A model generated the notes under the pieces. The model did not search any database, was not told the DNA's origin, and saw only the letters and a program-made list of their open reading frames with translations. A stretch of 64,000 nucleotides of DNA from Syntrophales bacterium (GTDB lineage Bacteria; Desulfobacterota; Syntrophia; Syntrophales; UBA4778): the NCBI GenBank assembly GCA_028712885.1, contig JAQTPK010000008.1, forward strand, positions 1-64,000, written 5' to 3'. This document shows positions 42,190 to 51,285 of the stretch, in pieces. The position numbers and the translations under genes are program-made. Within the stretch, counting starts at the first letter, position 1. Each line of letters starts with the position of its first letter.

Positions 42190-43298
42190 GGATCTGATTC
42201 AGGACATCGGAGGACTGGAGGAGCGCCTGCATAATCTGCGAGGTTGTCTTTGAAATAGAGGCAAAGGAAGACAGGATCCGCGAGCTGGACAAGCTGTCCC
42301 AGCGCGAAGACCTCTGGAGCGACCCCGAGAAGGCGAAAGAGCTGATGCGGGAAAAAAACAAGCTCCTGGGAATCATCGAGCGAATCAGAAGCAAGGGATC
42401 CGCATTGAAAGACCTGCGGGAGCTTAACGATCTGGCCGTGGAGGAGGGAGACGAAGAGACCCTCGAGGAAATCCGCGCCGAGATCGGAAAGCTGGAGAGG
42501 AGCATCCGCGACGAAGAGCTGAAGCTGATGCTCGGGAGCGAACAGGATCCGCATAACGCGATCGTCACCATCCATGCGGGGGCGGGCGGCACCGAGGCTC
42601 AGGACTGGGTGGAGATCCTGCTGCGGATGTATCTCCGGTGGGCGGAAAGGCGCGGCTATACTGCAAAGATCATCGACATCCTCGCCGGCGAGGAGGCCGG
42701 CCTCAAGAGCGTGACCTTCACGGTCGAGGGCGATTACGCGTACGGATACATGAAAGCCGAAAACGGGATTCACCGCCTGGTGAGGATATCGCCGTTTGAC
42801 GCAGGCAGCAGAAGGCACACATCATTCGCATCGGTTTTCGTATACCCCGAGATCGATGATGAGATCGTCATTGATATAAACGAGAAGGATCTGCGCATAG
42901 ATACGTACCGCTCGCAAGGCGCCGGCGGCCAGCACGTGAACAAGACGGACTCGGCCGTCCGCATCACGCACATTCCCACGGGAATTATTGTCCAGTGCCA
43001 GAATGAGAGATCGCAGCACAAAAACCGGGCCACCGCCATGAAAGTGCTGAAGTCGAGGCTGTACGAGCTGAAGATGCGCGAGCAGAGCGAAAAGCGCAGC
43101 GAAATCGAAAAAACGAAAAAGGATATCGCGTGGGGAAGCCAGATCAGATCTTATGTGCTTCAGCCCTATAAAATGGTAAAGGACCACCGGACAAACAAGG
43201 AAATAGGGAACGTCGGGCGCGTGCTTGACGGGGATATCGACGACCTTATTGAAGCGTTTCTGCTGAGCGACAGGCCGAAGAATAAAGGCGCATCCTGA
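42182..43298 (+). CDS. prfB: Peptide chain release factor 2, with programmed +1 frameshift
   Basis: RF2 recognises UGA and UAA. The first 23 codons run from ATG 42182 to an in-frame TGA at 42251-42253, preceded by CTT and an upstream GAGG, the classic autoregulatory slip site CTT-TGA. Skipping one T restores the frame that continues to 43298, giving a protein of about 371 residues. The long frame contains the SPF tripeptide (RISPFDAGS) for stop-codon recognition and the GGQ motif (GAGGQHVNKTDSAVR) for hydrolysis. Low RF2 slows termination at the TGA and favours the shift. The start overlaps lnt. Confidence 0.96.
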
Positions 43299-43452
43299 GG
43301 ACGTGAAAAGACTTTATTTGCGGCGGAAAATGTTATATGTATGTAGCACCCCATTCAAAAAGCACGTCTGCCTCGATCCCGGTTCCTGCTGAAACATGCC
43401 GGAATCGCGCTGAGGGGCGCCTAAAGCCCAATTTGATTTCAGGAGCTTTTGC

Positions 43453-45192
43453 ATGAAATTCAGAAAGCCGACTTTTGTTTTTTTCTGGCTCATCTTCATG
43501 CTGTCGTGTTCTCTGCCCAGGAATGCAACATCCCAACCTTCTCAGGCCGCCGACCGTGATTCGCTGATGCGATCGTCCCCGGCCTACGCCGCCGCCGGGA
43601 GCTATGAGGAAGCCGGCGAGACGCACGGCGCGGCATCAGACAAGAATCCGGTCTCGAATAAAAAGCCCGATCTCACGGCGACAGGCCAGGCCAGGAAACC
43701 GGAAGCGAAAAAAGCGGCCGGCCTCCTCGGTTCGACAGACGCGCAGGAAAACGATATTATCGAGCAGCAGGAGCTGCTGGAACAGGCGCTCGATCTGCTG
43801 AATCAGTCCCAGCGCTTCTGGCAGAGGGGCGATATAGACAATTCGCTGCGGTGCCTGGACGAGGCGTACGGATTGATCCTGGAAGTGAACGGCGATCCGG
43901 AGACGTCACGTCAGAAGGACGATTTGAGACTGATCATCTCCAAAAGGATCATAGAGATCTCATCGTCGAAGCACACGACGGTTACGGGAAAGACCAGCGA
44001 GATTCCTCTCCTCGTTAATGATGACGTGGAAAGGGAGATCCGCAGTTTTCAGACGGTAGAGCGGGGATTTTTTCTGCGGTCTTATCACAGGTCCGGACTG
44101 GTTCGCGAAGCCATTCTAAAGCACCTGAAAGAGGCGGGGCTCCCGAAAGAGCTGTCCTGGCTTCCTCTCGTCGAGAGCGGTTTTCAGATCAATGCGCTGT
44201 CGCGGGCGCGCGCGCTGGGGCTCTGGCAGTTCATCCCGTCCACGGGATATAAATACGCGCTCCAGAGGGACAGGTGGATAGACGAAAGACTCGACGTCGA
44301 AAAGTCCACGAAGGCCGCCATCGCCTACCTCAAAGAGCTGCACGGGCTCTTCGGCGACTGGCTCACCGCTCTCGCCGCGTACAATTGCGGCGAGGGAAGG
44401 GTGCTCCGGGTCATCTCGAAACAGCACATCAATTACCTGGATCACTTCTGGGATCTTTACCGCCAGCTCCCGAACGAGACGGCGCGGTACGTTCCCCGGT
44501 TTCTGGCCACGCTGCACATAATACGCGATCCGAAGAAATACGGGTTTGATTTCGGCGAAATCGAAAAGCCGCTCAGATACGAAACGGTGAAAACGGGAAA
44601 ATGCATGCGGCTGCAGGATATCGCCACTCACCTGAGCATTTCCAAGGAAGTCCTCTGTTTTCTCAACTCCGAGCTCAAGCTGCAGATGACCCCGGAAAGC
44701 GACTACCTGCTGAAGGTGCCGAGCGGTAAATCCGTATTACTGGCTTCATCTCTCGACAGCATCCCCCGCTGGGAGCCGCCCCGGCAGGCGGCGAGGGCCA
44801 AAGGATCGGTTGTCCGGCACAGGGTCAAGAGGGGCGAGTCCATGAAGAGCATCGCGCGGCGGTACCGCAGCTCGGTTAACGAGATCATGGATTTCAACGA
44901 CTTGTCGAGCCGAAGGGTTAAAATCGGGCAGGTCCTTCGCGTTCCGGTCCGGGGTTATGCAAAGAAGGCGAAGGGAAAGGTCAAAACGGTAAAAACCAGG
45001 AAGAGGGCGAGCGTTGCGGATGATGCTGAGCATAAGCAAAGGACAAGCCGGCACAAAGTGAAAAAAGGCGATACAATAGTTTCGATCGCCAGAAAATACG
45101 GAACGACCACCGATGAAATCCGCAAGCTGAACGGGATATCAGGGAGCAGGATCAAAATCAATGAGTCGTTGAAAGTGCCGAAAAATCAATAA
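43453..45192 (+). CDS. mltD: MltD-like lytic transglycosylase lipoprotein with LysM repeats
   Basis: The 579-residue protein has a lipoprotein signal with Cys at about residue 19 (MLSC). A low-complexity region follows, then the SLT domain (about 230-350) with catalytic Glu241 in PLVESGFQ, ARALGLWQFIPSTG and LAAYNCGEGRV. Two LysM domains close the protein (about 453-500 and 530-578), binding peptidoglycan. It would cut glycan strands at the cell wall, producing anhydro-muropeptides that AmpG could import. CAGGAGC precedes the ATG. An array pair and a terminator follow. Confidence 0.92.
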   Translation: MKFRKPTFVFFWLIFMLSCSLPRNATSQPSQAADRDSLMRSSPAYAAAGSYEEAGETHGAASDKNPVSNKKPDLTATGQARKPEAKKAAGLLGSTDAQENDIIEQQELLEQALDLLNQSQRFWQRGDIDNSLRCLDEAYGLILEVNGDPETSRQKDDLRLIISKRIIEISSSKHTTVTGKTSEIPLLVNDDVEREIRSFQTVERGFFLRSYHRSGLVREAILKHLKEAGLPKELSWLPLVESGFQINALSRARALGLWQFIPSTGYKYALQRDRWIDERLDVEKSTKAAIAYLKELHGLFGDWLTALAAYNCGEGRVLRVISKQHINYLDHFWDLYRQLPNETARYVPRFLATLHIIRDPKKYGFDFGEIEKPLRYETVKTGKCMRLQDIATHLSISKEVLCFLNSELKLQMTPESDYLLKVPSGKSVLLASSLDSIPRWEPPRQAARAKGSVVRHRVKRGESMKSIARRYRSSVNEIMDFNDLSSRRVKIGQVLRVPVRGYAKKAKGKVKTVKTRKRASVADDAEHKQRTSRHKVKKGDTIVSIARKYGTTTDEIRKLNGISGSRIKINESLKVPKNQ

Positions 45193-45199
45193 AGAACCG

Positions 45200-45271
45200 G
45201 GTAATTGGTTATTGGTGACAGGTGATTGGAATCGGTTGAATGCCTGACCCTTAACCCATGACCCATTAACC
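45200..45271. repeat. Facing 7-bp arrays after mltD
   Basis: Left units GGTAATT, GGTTATT, GGTGACA, GGTGATT, GGAATCG (45200-45234); right units CTGACCC, TTAACCC, ATGACCC, ATTAACC (45244-45271). The right set is close to the inverse of the left, so the two can pair as a hairpin just before the terminator. Confidence 0.8.
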
Positions 45272-45274
45272 GAG

Positions 45275-45307
45275 AAAGGCCGGGCGAACACTGCCACGGC
45301 CTTTTTA
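45275..45307 (+). terminator. Intrinsic terminator after mltD
   Basis: Arms AAAGGCCG and CGGCCTTT with a roughly 14-base loop and a T run. It also faces the convergent liv operon. Confidence 0.85.
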
Positions 45308-45340
45308 TTTAAGTGAATGCTTCCGCGATCCAGAGATATA

Positions 45341-46057
45341 TTACATCCCCATATAGGCTTTGCGGATTTCCTCGGATTCAAGGAGGTCGCGGGCGGCGCC
45401 GGACTGAACTATTTTCCCGCTCTGGATCACGTATCCCCTGTCGGCGATTTCCAGCGCCTCCTGGACCATTTGCTCGACAAGAAGAACCGAAGTCCCCGCG
45501 TTGTTGACAGCGGTGATGGTCTCCATCATCTTTTCCACCATGGTGGGCATCAGCCCGAGAGACATTTCGTCCAGCATCAGCAGCTGCGGGCGGGACATGA
45601 GGCCGCGCGCAATGGCCAGCATCTGCTGTTCTCCTCCGCTCAGGGTCTCCGCGATCTGCCCTGAGCGCTCCCTGAGAACCGGAAAGATTTCCAGGGTCTC
45701 TTCCAGGCGGCGGCGGACCTCGGCATGGGATTGTTCGGCATAAGCGCCGAGCACGAGGTTTTTCTCCACCGAAAGCTTGGCGAAGAGGCGGCGGCCTTCA
45801 GGAACGTAGCTGATGCCGAGTTTCAGCGTCTGGTGCGCCGCAAGCCGGGAAATATCCGCTCCTCCGAAATAAACCCTGCCGCCCAGGGGACGGGAGAGCC
45901 CGCAGATGGCGCGCATGAGGGTGGTTTTGCCTGCTCCGTTCGCGCCGACGATGGCGACCAGTTCTCCGGGCATCACCTCGAGCGAGATCCCGTATACGAC
46001 CGGCGCCCCGTCGTACCCGGCATACAGATCATCTGCCTTCAGGATCGGATCAGCCAA
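45341..46057 (-). CDS. livF: Branched-chain amino acid-type ABC transporter ATPase LivF
   Basis: The 238-residue ATPase has Walker A GANGAGKTT, the signature LSGGEQQMLAIARGL and Walker B LLMLDEMSLGL, with the LivF-type ending AYMGM. It is one of two ATPases energising uptake of branched-chain amino acids or similar small carboxylates. The start is TTG 46057 with AGGAGGG upstream, giving MADPILKADDL; the ORF open to 46120 overlaps livG too far. Last gene of livKHMGF. Confidence 0.95.
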   Translation of the reverse strand: MADPILKADDLYAGYDGAPVVYGISLEVMPGELVAIVGANGAGKTTLMRAICGLSRPLGGRVYFGGADISRLAAHQTLKLGISYVPEGRRLFAKLSVEKNLVLGAYAEQSHAEVRRRLEETLEIFPVLRERSGQIAETLSGGEQQMLAIARGLMSRPQLLMLDEMSLGLMPTMVEKMMETITAVNNAGTSVLLVEQMVQEALEIADRGYVIQSGKIVQSGAARDLLESEEIRKAYMGM

Positions 46058-46808
46058 CGGGGGCGCCCTCCTTTCCGGTCCTGAACCTCCGGCCGTATTT
46101 GGCGCCGAGATAGGCCACAATCACGCGCTCGTCGCCGGCGATGCGAAGGGGGATGTCTTCGGCGATCTTGACTCCGCCTTCGAGGACAACGATCTTGTCG
46201 GCGATCGGCATGATCCCCTCCATGACGTGTTCCACGATCATCAGGGTAATTCCGCTCTCCCGAAGGCGCAGGATAACATCCATCGCAGCCTTCATCTCGG
46301 TCGAGGTCAGGCCCGCCATGACCTCGTCGAGCATGAGCAGTCGGGGTCGGGCGGCCAGGGCGCGCGCGAGTTCCAGCCGTTTTTTCCCCCCGATGGGGAG
46401 GTCTCCTGCGGGCCTCTCCCGCACCGATTCCAGATTGCAGATGCGGATGCACTCGGACGCGCGCTCAAAAGCTTCACCGCTGTCCGGGCATTTCAGGAAT
46501 GCGCCGACCAGCACGTTGTCGAAAACGGTCATCTCCTTGAGGGGGCGCACTACCTGAAACGTACGCACCGCGCCCATCCGTGCGATCCGGTAAGGCGCAA
46601 GCCCGGTAATGTCCGCGCCGCCGAAGAGGATGCGGCCGCCTGTCGGCCGGTACAGGCCGGAGATGCAGTTGAAGAGCGTGGTCTTTCCGGCGCCGTTGGG
46701 ACCGATCAGTCCCACAATCGAACCTTCCTCCACGGAGAAGCTCACGCGGTCGTTGGCGACCAGCTCTCCGAATTTCATGGTCAATTCCCGCACCTCAAGA
46801 AGAGACAT
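46050..46808 (-). CDS. livG: Branched-chain amino acid-type ABC transporter ATPase LivG
   Basis: The 252-residue ATPase has Walker A GPNGAGKTT, the signature IGGKKRLELARALA, in which the usual LSGG is IGGK as is common in LivG, and Walker B LLMLDEVMAGL. It pairs with LivF on the cytoplasmic face. It overlaps livM at its start (14 bases) and livF at its end. Confidence 0.95.
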   Translation of the reverse strand: MSLLEVRELTMKFGELVANDRVSFSVEEGSIVGLIGPNGAGKTTLFNCISGLYRPTGGRILFGGADITGLAPYRIARMGAVRTFQVVRPLKEMTVFDNVLVGAFLKCPDSGEAFERASECIRICNLESVRERPAGDLPIGGKKRLELARALAARPRLLMLDEVMAGLTSTEMKAAMDVILRLRESGITLMIVEHVMEGIMPIADKIVVLEGGVKIAEDIPLRIAGDERVIVAYLGAKYGRRFRTGKEGAPVG

Positions 46809-47817
46809 GAGCCTCGCCTCCTCTTTCGGCCGATTTTTTCCCGGAGAAGAATTTCCCGGCGCTGCGGAGTATGCCGATCATCCCGGCGGGCTGCTTCACG
46901 ACCATGATGATGATGAGGAGCCCGAAAATAATCAGGTCCACGCCGCCGCCCAGGCCGCCCCAGAAAGCGCGCGTGTACTCCTGAAGGGGGATCAGTACCG
47001 CCGCTCCGAGGAGGGGGCCGGCGAGCGTCCCGGAGCCTCCCAGGATAGTGATCAAAACGAATTTCATCGACATGTCGAGCGACATTACCATGGGCGGGTC
47101 GACCCGCAGATTGTACTGGACAAAAAATGCTCCGCAGAGCGCGGCCAGGGCGGCGGAAAGGGACATGGCGGCCAGTTTTACTGCGGTGCTGTTCACTCCG
47201 AGCGATTCCGCCGTCTCCTGTCCTTCCCTGACGGCGCGCATGTAGTATCCGAAACGATGGCCCTCGAGCCAGCGGACGATCCCGAACGTCACGATAAAAA
47301 TGGCCAGCGCCGCGTAATAGTATTCCGTCTTGGAATCGTGCCACATCAGGTTTGCGAGCCCCTCCTCGATGAGAGGGTAATCCAGCCCCAGGGCGCCCCC
47401 GACCCAGTCCCAGACAAGAAAGCCCCGGTTGAATATTTCGACGATGGCGAAGGTGGCGATGGCGAAGTAGTGGCCGCTCAGCTTGAAGCAGGGATAGCTG
47501 ATGACTACGGCGACGGCGGCGGCCAGAACCATGCCGATAATTACGCCCGGCCAGGGCGTTCCGCCGTAAGTGACTACCGCCATTCCCGCGCCGTACGCTC
47601 CGATGCCGAAAAATACCGAGTGGCCGAACGAGACCTGGCCGCAATACCCGCCGATGATGTTCCACGCCTGGGACATCCCGGCAAAAAGGAGGATAAGGAT
47701 CATAACATGCATGCGGAAAGAGTTGGCGGCGAAGGCCGGAACCAGCGGCGCCAGAGCCAGCGCCGCGAGGAAAGCAAGCCAGACCGCATCTGTTCCGTTG
47801 AAGAATTTCCGCTGCAT
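46795..47817 (-). CDS. livM: Branched-chain amino acid-type ABC transporter permease LivM
   Basis: The permease of about 340 residues has eight or so hydrophobic segments and the LivM signature AWNIIGGYCGQVSFGHSVFF. The ATG at 47817 (MQRKFFNG) is 5 bases after the livH stop; a GTG at 47829 overlapping livH is possible. Together with LivH it forms the membrane channel. Confidence 0.93.
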   Translation of the reverse strand: MQRKFFNGTDAVWLAFLAALALAPLVPAFAANSFRMHVMILILLFAGMSQAWNIIGGYCGQVSFGHSVFFGIGAYGAGMAVVTYGGTPWPGVIIGMVLAAAVAVVISYPCFKLSGHYFAIATFAIVEIFNRGFLVWDWVGGALGLDYPLIEEGLANLMWHDSKTEYYYAALAIFIVTFGIVRWLEGHRFGYYMRAVREGQETAESLGVNSTAVKLAAMSLSAALAALCGAFFVQYNLRVDPPMVMSLDMSMKFVLITILGGSGTLAGPLLGAAVLIPLQEYTRAFWGGLGGGVDLIIFGLLIIIMVVKQPAGMIGILRSAGKFFSGKKSAERGGEAHVSS

Positions 47818-47822
47818 GGAGA

Positions 47823-48683
47823 TTACCACCCGAAAATGCCTTTCGGCCGCAGAAACACAACCGCCAGATAAAGCCCGAAGACGGCGATATACTTGAAAAC
47901 CGGCGCAATGTAAAAACCGGCCACGGACTCCACTACTCCCACCAGTATGCCGGCAAGAAACGCGCCCGGGATGCTTCCGAAGCCGCCCATGGCTACGCAG
48001 ATAAAGGCAATAAGCCCGAAGAGGGAGCCGACTTCCGGGTGCACGGACAGGTAGGAGGGCATGATGCCTCCGGCGATTCCGACGCAGGCCCCGCCGATGC
48101 CGAAGATCAGAATATAAACGCGCTCGGTGTTGATGCCCATGAGCTCGGCTGCATCGCGGTCCATGGCGGTCGCCTGGACGGCCCAGCCGAAGCGGGTGGA
48201 ACTGATAACAGCATATACCAGGCCGACTACGACGAGCGACAGAATTGCGGCCGCAAGCTGGGGCGCAGGAAATATGAGGTTGCCAAGCTGGAATGTCTTG
48301 TCGCCGAGCCAGGTGTCGGAGAGGATGAGAAAATTGGGCGAAAAGCGGTTAAGGCAGAGGTTCTTGAGAAGCATGGCAAGTCCGAAGGTAGCCAGCAGCG
48401 CCGCCAGGGGAGGCTTCCCGATGGTGTAATGAATGATCAATTTATACGTGAGCGCTCCCAGGATGAAGATAAAAGCCCCGGAAGCGACGATGGACACGAC
48501 CGGATCTACATTGGCGAGGAAACCGAGCCAGTAGCTCACATACATGGCGATCATCAGGTATTCGCCGTGGGCGAAATTGATGACGTCCATGACGCCCCAG
48601 ATGAGGCAGAGTCCGGCGGCAACGAGCGCATATACCATGCCGCTGAGCATGCCGTCGATCAGGACCTGAAGGAAAGTCTCCAT
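47823..48683 (-). CDS. livH: Branched-chain amino acid-type ABC transporter permease LivH
   Basis: The 286-residue integral membrane protein has the LivH-type opening LIDGMLSGMVYALVAAGLCLIWGVMDVINFAHGE, split here over the first two helices. About eight membrane segments are visible. It forms the permease pair with LivM. It is separated from livK by a GC-rich hairpin. Confidence 0.94.
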   Translation of the reverse strand: METFLQVLIDGMLSGMVYALVAAGLCLIWGVMDVINFAHGEYLMIAMYVSYWLGFLANVDPVVSIVASGAFIFILGALTYKLIIHYTIGKPPLAALLATFGLAMLLKNLCLNRFSPNFLILSDTWLGDKTFQLGNLIFPAPQLAAAILSLVVVGLVYAVISSTRFGWAVQATAMDRDAAELMGINTERVYILIFGIGGACVGIAGGIMPSYLSVHPEVGSLFGLIAFICVAMGGFGSIPGAFLAGILVGVVESVAGFYIAPVFKYIAVFGLYLAVVFLRPKGIFGW

Positions 48684-48699
48684 GATAATCGAAATAAAA

Positions 48700-48738
48700 C
48701 CGGCCCCGCGGAGCGGATGTCGACCGCGGGGCCGGCTT
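48700..48738 (-). terminator. Hairpin between livK and livH
   Basis: Arms CCGGCCCCGCGG and CCGCGGGGCCGG (perfect, 12 bp), with T-rich DNA (TTTTATTT) after it on the minus strand. It probably stops most transcripts after livK so that the binding protein is made in excess over the membrane parts. Confidence 0.82.
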
Positions 48739-48750
48739 TCACGCTTCCTT

Positions 48751-50025
48751 TTATCTCTTGGCCCACGGCCTCATCGGGAGGACGATCGTGCTGTCCGACA
48801 TCTTTTCCGGGTAGATCCGCTTGTATTCGTTTTTCTGGATCTGGGTGAGAATGCTCTTCGCCAGTTTATTCTGGCCGCCCTTCTGGAAAGCCACTTTGCC
48901 TCCCAGGGAGAGGGGCGATTCCCAGGTGTTCGCGTGCAGCGTTTTGGCTACCTTGTCGGGATCGAGGCTTCCGGCCTTATCTATGGCCTGGGCCAGCACC
49001 AGCATGGCCACGGCCTCCTGGATGCTGTCACCGTCAAAGGGCACCCCTCCGGTCTTGGTCTTGAAGATCTTCTCCACCTGGGCCACGGCCGGCATCAATC
49101 CGGCAAACTGAGGAGAATAGGCCGTCGCTCCCATGAAGTATTCCGCATCCCCGCCTAGCTGCTTCATGATGACCGGGTCCTGGTAGCCTGAGCAGTAGTT
49201 GAGGGCGGCTTTGGGCAGCCAGTTGGACTGCTTCATCGTGCGGACCCACAGGGAGTAGTCCGCGCCGAGCACGGCGCCGAATACCGCATCCGGATTGCTC
49301 TTTTTCAGCGTCTGGACCTCACTGTTGAGGTTGGTGGCGCCGGGAGAGAAGGGGACGTCGGCCACAACCCTGAATCCTCCATGGGCTGCCGCCTTCTTGG
49401 CCTCCTCGGCCGCGTGTTTGCCGAACTCGGTATTTTCATAAATAACGCCGATTGTCTTTATCCTCGCGTTCTTCTTTTTATTCATCCATTGCAGGGCGTC
49501 CACGAATTCGATGGATTCGGTTTCATCGGTGGGGGCCAGGCGGAAGAAGAAGTTAAGATTGCGTTTCGTCAATGCCGCGGAGCTTGATGCGCCGCACATG
49601 AAAATGCGCTTCATGCGCTCGGCGACCAGGCTGGCGGGCTTGCTGACAGAGCTGTTGTAGGAGCCGATAATGGCCCAGACGCCTTCCTGGTTGAAGAGTC
49701 TCTCTGCTTCGGCCTTGCCCACGTCGGGTTTTCCCTGGCTGTCCGCATGCACCAGCACAATTTTATATCCGTTCATGATTCCCGCCTGTTTCGCAAGCGG
49801 CACTTTGATTCCGGGGTGCCTGTTGTTGATGATTTCCACCGCCGTCTGTACCGCCGCCTGGCAGCGCTGGCCGGCGCTTGCCACCGGGCCGGTGAGGGGG
49901 AAAAGCGTGCCTATCTTGATCACCTTTTCCGCCGCCGGAGCGGATCCCGGGCCGAAGCCGATCAATAGACAGATTACAGCAAAGAATACGATCCAACGGC
50001 TCAGAGATGAGAAACCGCGAGTCAT
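48751..50025 (-). CDS. livK: Branched-chain amino acid-type ABC transporter substrate-binding protein
   Basis: The 424-residue periplasmic protein has a signal peptide (about 1-31, ending SAPAAEK) and the type I periplasmic binding fold, opening IKIGTLFPLTGPVASAGQ. The ligand pocket segments IIGSYNSSVSKPAS and IFMCGASSSAALT are seen. In anaerobic degraders such proteins often bind aromatic acids or short carboxylates rather than leucine, so the ligand is open. First gene of the operon; the gap to meaB holds the divergent promoters. Confidence 0.93.
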   Translation of the reverse strand: MTRGFSSLSRWIVFFAVICLLIGFGPGSAPAAEKVIKIGTLFPLTGPVASAGQRCQAAVQTAVEIINNRHPGIKVPLAKQAGIMNGYKIVLVHADSQGKPDVGKAEAERLFNQEGVWAIIGSYNSSVSKPASLVAERMKRIFMCGASSSAALTKRNLNFFFRLAPTDETESIEFVDALQWMNKKKNARIKTIGVIYENTEFGKHAAEEAKKAAAHGGFRVVADVPFSPGATNLNSEVQTLKKSNPDAVFGAVLGADYSLWVRTMKQSNWLPKAALNYCSGYQDPVIMKQLGGDAEYFMGATAYSPQFAGLMPAVAQVEKIFKTKTGGVPFDGDSIQEAVAMLVLAQAIDKAGSLDPDKVAKTLHANTWESPLSLGGKVAFQKGGQNKLAKSILTQIQKNEYKRIYPEKMSDSTIVLPMRPWAKR

Positions 50026-50149
50026 AACGCGCCTCCTTTTCTTCTGTGGTTGTAGGTTGATTACAGACAGGTAAGGCTGTCAAACAGGGAAAGGGACTAT
50101 CTGAAAAACGTCAGGATGTCAATGAAAAACAGGGCGGATAATTGAGCGC

Positions 50150-50181
50150 TTGACAGGAGCAGGCAGAAAACGCGATATAAA
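50150..50181 (+). promoter_or_regulatory. Possible sigma-70 promoter of meaB
   Basis: TTGACA (50150-50155) and GATATA/TATAAA about 18-20 bases downstream, some 60 bases before the meaB ATG. The spacing is on the long side. Confidence 0.4.
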
Positions 50182-50244
50182 TAAATTGAGGAGAAGATCG
50201 AATCCCCATACCGGAAATTTGGGATCAATTTTTCAGGAGATCAC

Positions 50245-51207
50245 ATGGAAACAGGCGAGAAAATCAGGTCAGGCAACATCAGGGCGGCATCGAGGCTGAT
50301 CAGGGACATTGAGGACGGGGAGCCCGGGACAAAGGAAATCCTGAAACAGATATACCCGCACACGGGGGGCGCTCATATCATCGGTTTCACCGGCCCTCCC
50401 GGAGCGGGAAAAAGCACGCTGATCGACGCCCTGATCAGGCTGCTGCGGAAACGGAACCTCCGGGTCGGAGTCCTCGCGATCGACCCGTCCAGCCCGTTTA
50501 CCGGAGGCGCCATTCTCGGCGACAGGATCCGCATGCAGAAGCATGCCTCGGACCCCGGCGTATTTATCCGCAGCCTGTCGACGCGCGGCTCCCTGGGAGG
50601 GCTTTCCCGGGCCGCCGGCAATGCAATTCACATCATGGATGCGATGGGAATGGATTACATATTGATCGAGACCGTCGGCGCGGGGCAGCAGGAAGTGGAT
50701 ATAATCAACCACGCCCATACCGTTCTGGTGGTGATGGTGCCCGGCCTGGGGGATGAGATTCAGATCATGAAGGCGGGCATACTGGAGATCGCCGACGTAT
50801 TCGTCATCAACAAGGCGCATTTCGACGGCGGCGCGAAACTTAACCGGGAGCTGCTGATCATGATCGATATGTCTCCCATTCCCAAGGGAGACTGGAGGCC
50901 GCCCGTCCTGCAGATCAAGGATCTGGAGGAGCAGGCCGCTTACGAGGCGGGGATCGGAGAAGTATTCGACAATATGGAAAAACATCGCAAGTACCTGTTC
51001 GAAACGGAGCACATGGGAAAGCGCATGCATCGCAAGATGACGCGCGAGCTGGAGGAGGCCCTTTCCTCGGCGATACTCGATCCCGTGCTCCGGGCGATCG
51101 CGGATACCGGCGAACTGGAGTGCATCATAGAAAAACTGGTCAAAAAAGAGACGGACCCGGTCACGGTATCGGAAGAGATCGCGAATAAATATTTAAGACC
51201 TGAATGA
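50245..51207 (+). CDS. meaB: MeaB/ArgK-family G3E GTPase (B12 mutase chaperone)
   Basis: The 320-residue P-loop protein has Walker A GPPGAGKST (about 50-58), the LAIDPSSPFTGGAILGDRIRM segment that is diagnostic for MeaB, and ETVGAGQQEVDI. These proteins load and protect adenosylcobalamin-dependent mutases such as methylmalonyl-CoA mutase. The guanine-specificity motif NKxD reads NKAH (189-192), with His for Asp, so nucleotide selectivity may be altered. No mutase gene is nearby. Start ATG 50245 has CAGGAG upstream. Confidence 0.9.
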   Translation: METGEKIRSGNIRAASRLIRDIEDGEPGTKEILKQIYPHTGGAHIIGFTGPPGAGKSTLIDALIRLLRKRNLRVGVLAIDPSSPFTGGAILGDRIRMQKHASDPGVFIRSLSTRGSLGGLSRAAGNAIHIMDAMGMDYILIETVGAGQQEVDIINHAHTVLVVMVPGLGDEIQIMKAGILEIADVFVINKAHFDGGAKLNRELLIMIDMSPIPKGDWRPPVLQIKDLEEQAAYEAGIGEVFDNMEKHRKYLFETEHMGKRMHRKMTRELEEALSSAILDPVLRAIADTGELECIIEKLVKKETDPVTVSEEIANKYLRPE

Positions 51208-51285
51208 TCTTATTTTGCCCGGCAGCTTGAGGCAGGTCCGTTGGTTTTTTGCGGCCGGGGAGAGCGTTTTTCAGCAGAGGATGCT

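Noticed and set aside
42182..42253. Short ORF before the main prfB frame considered as a separate leader peptide or a sequencing error
   Set aside because: The CTT-TGA context and continuous RF2 homology after a +1 shift fit the known programmed frameshift.
43299..43452. Search for a riboswitch before mltD
   Set aside because: The leader has some GC-rich pairing but no motif of a known riboswitch class.
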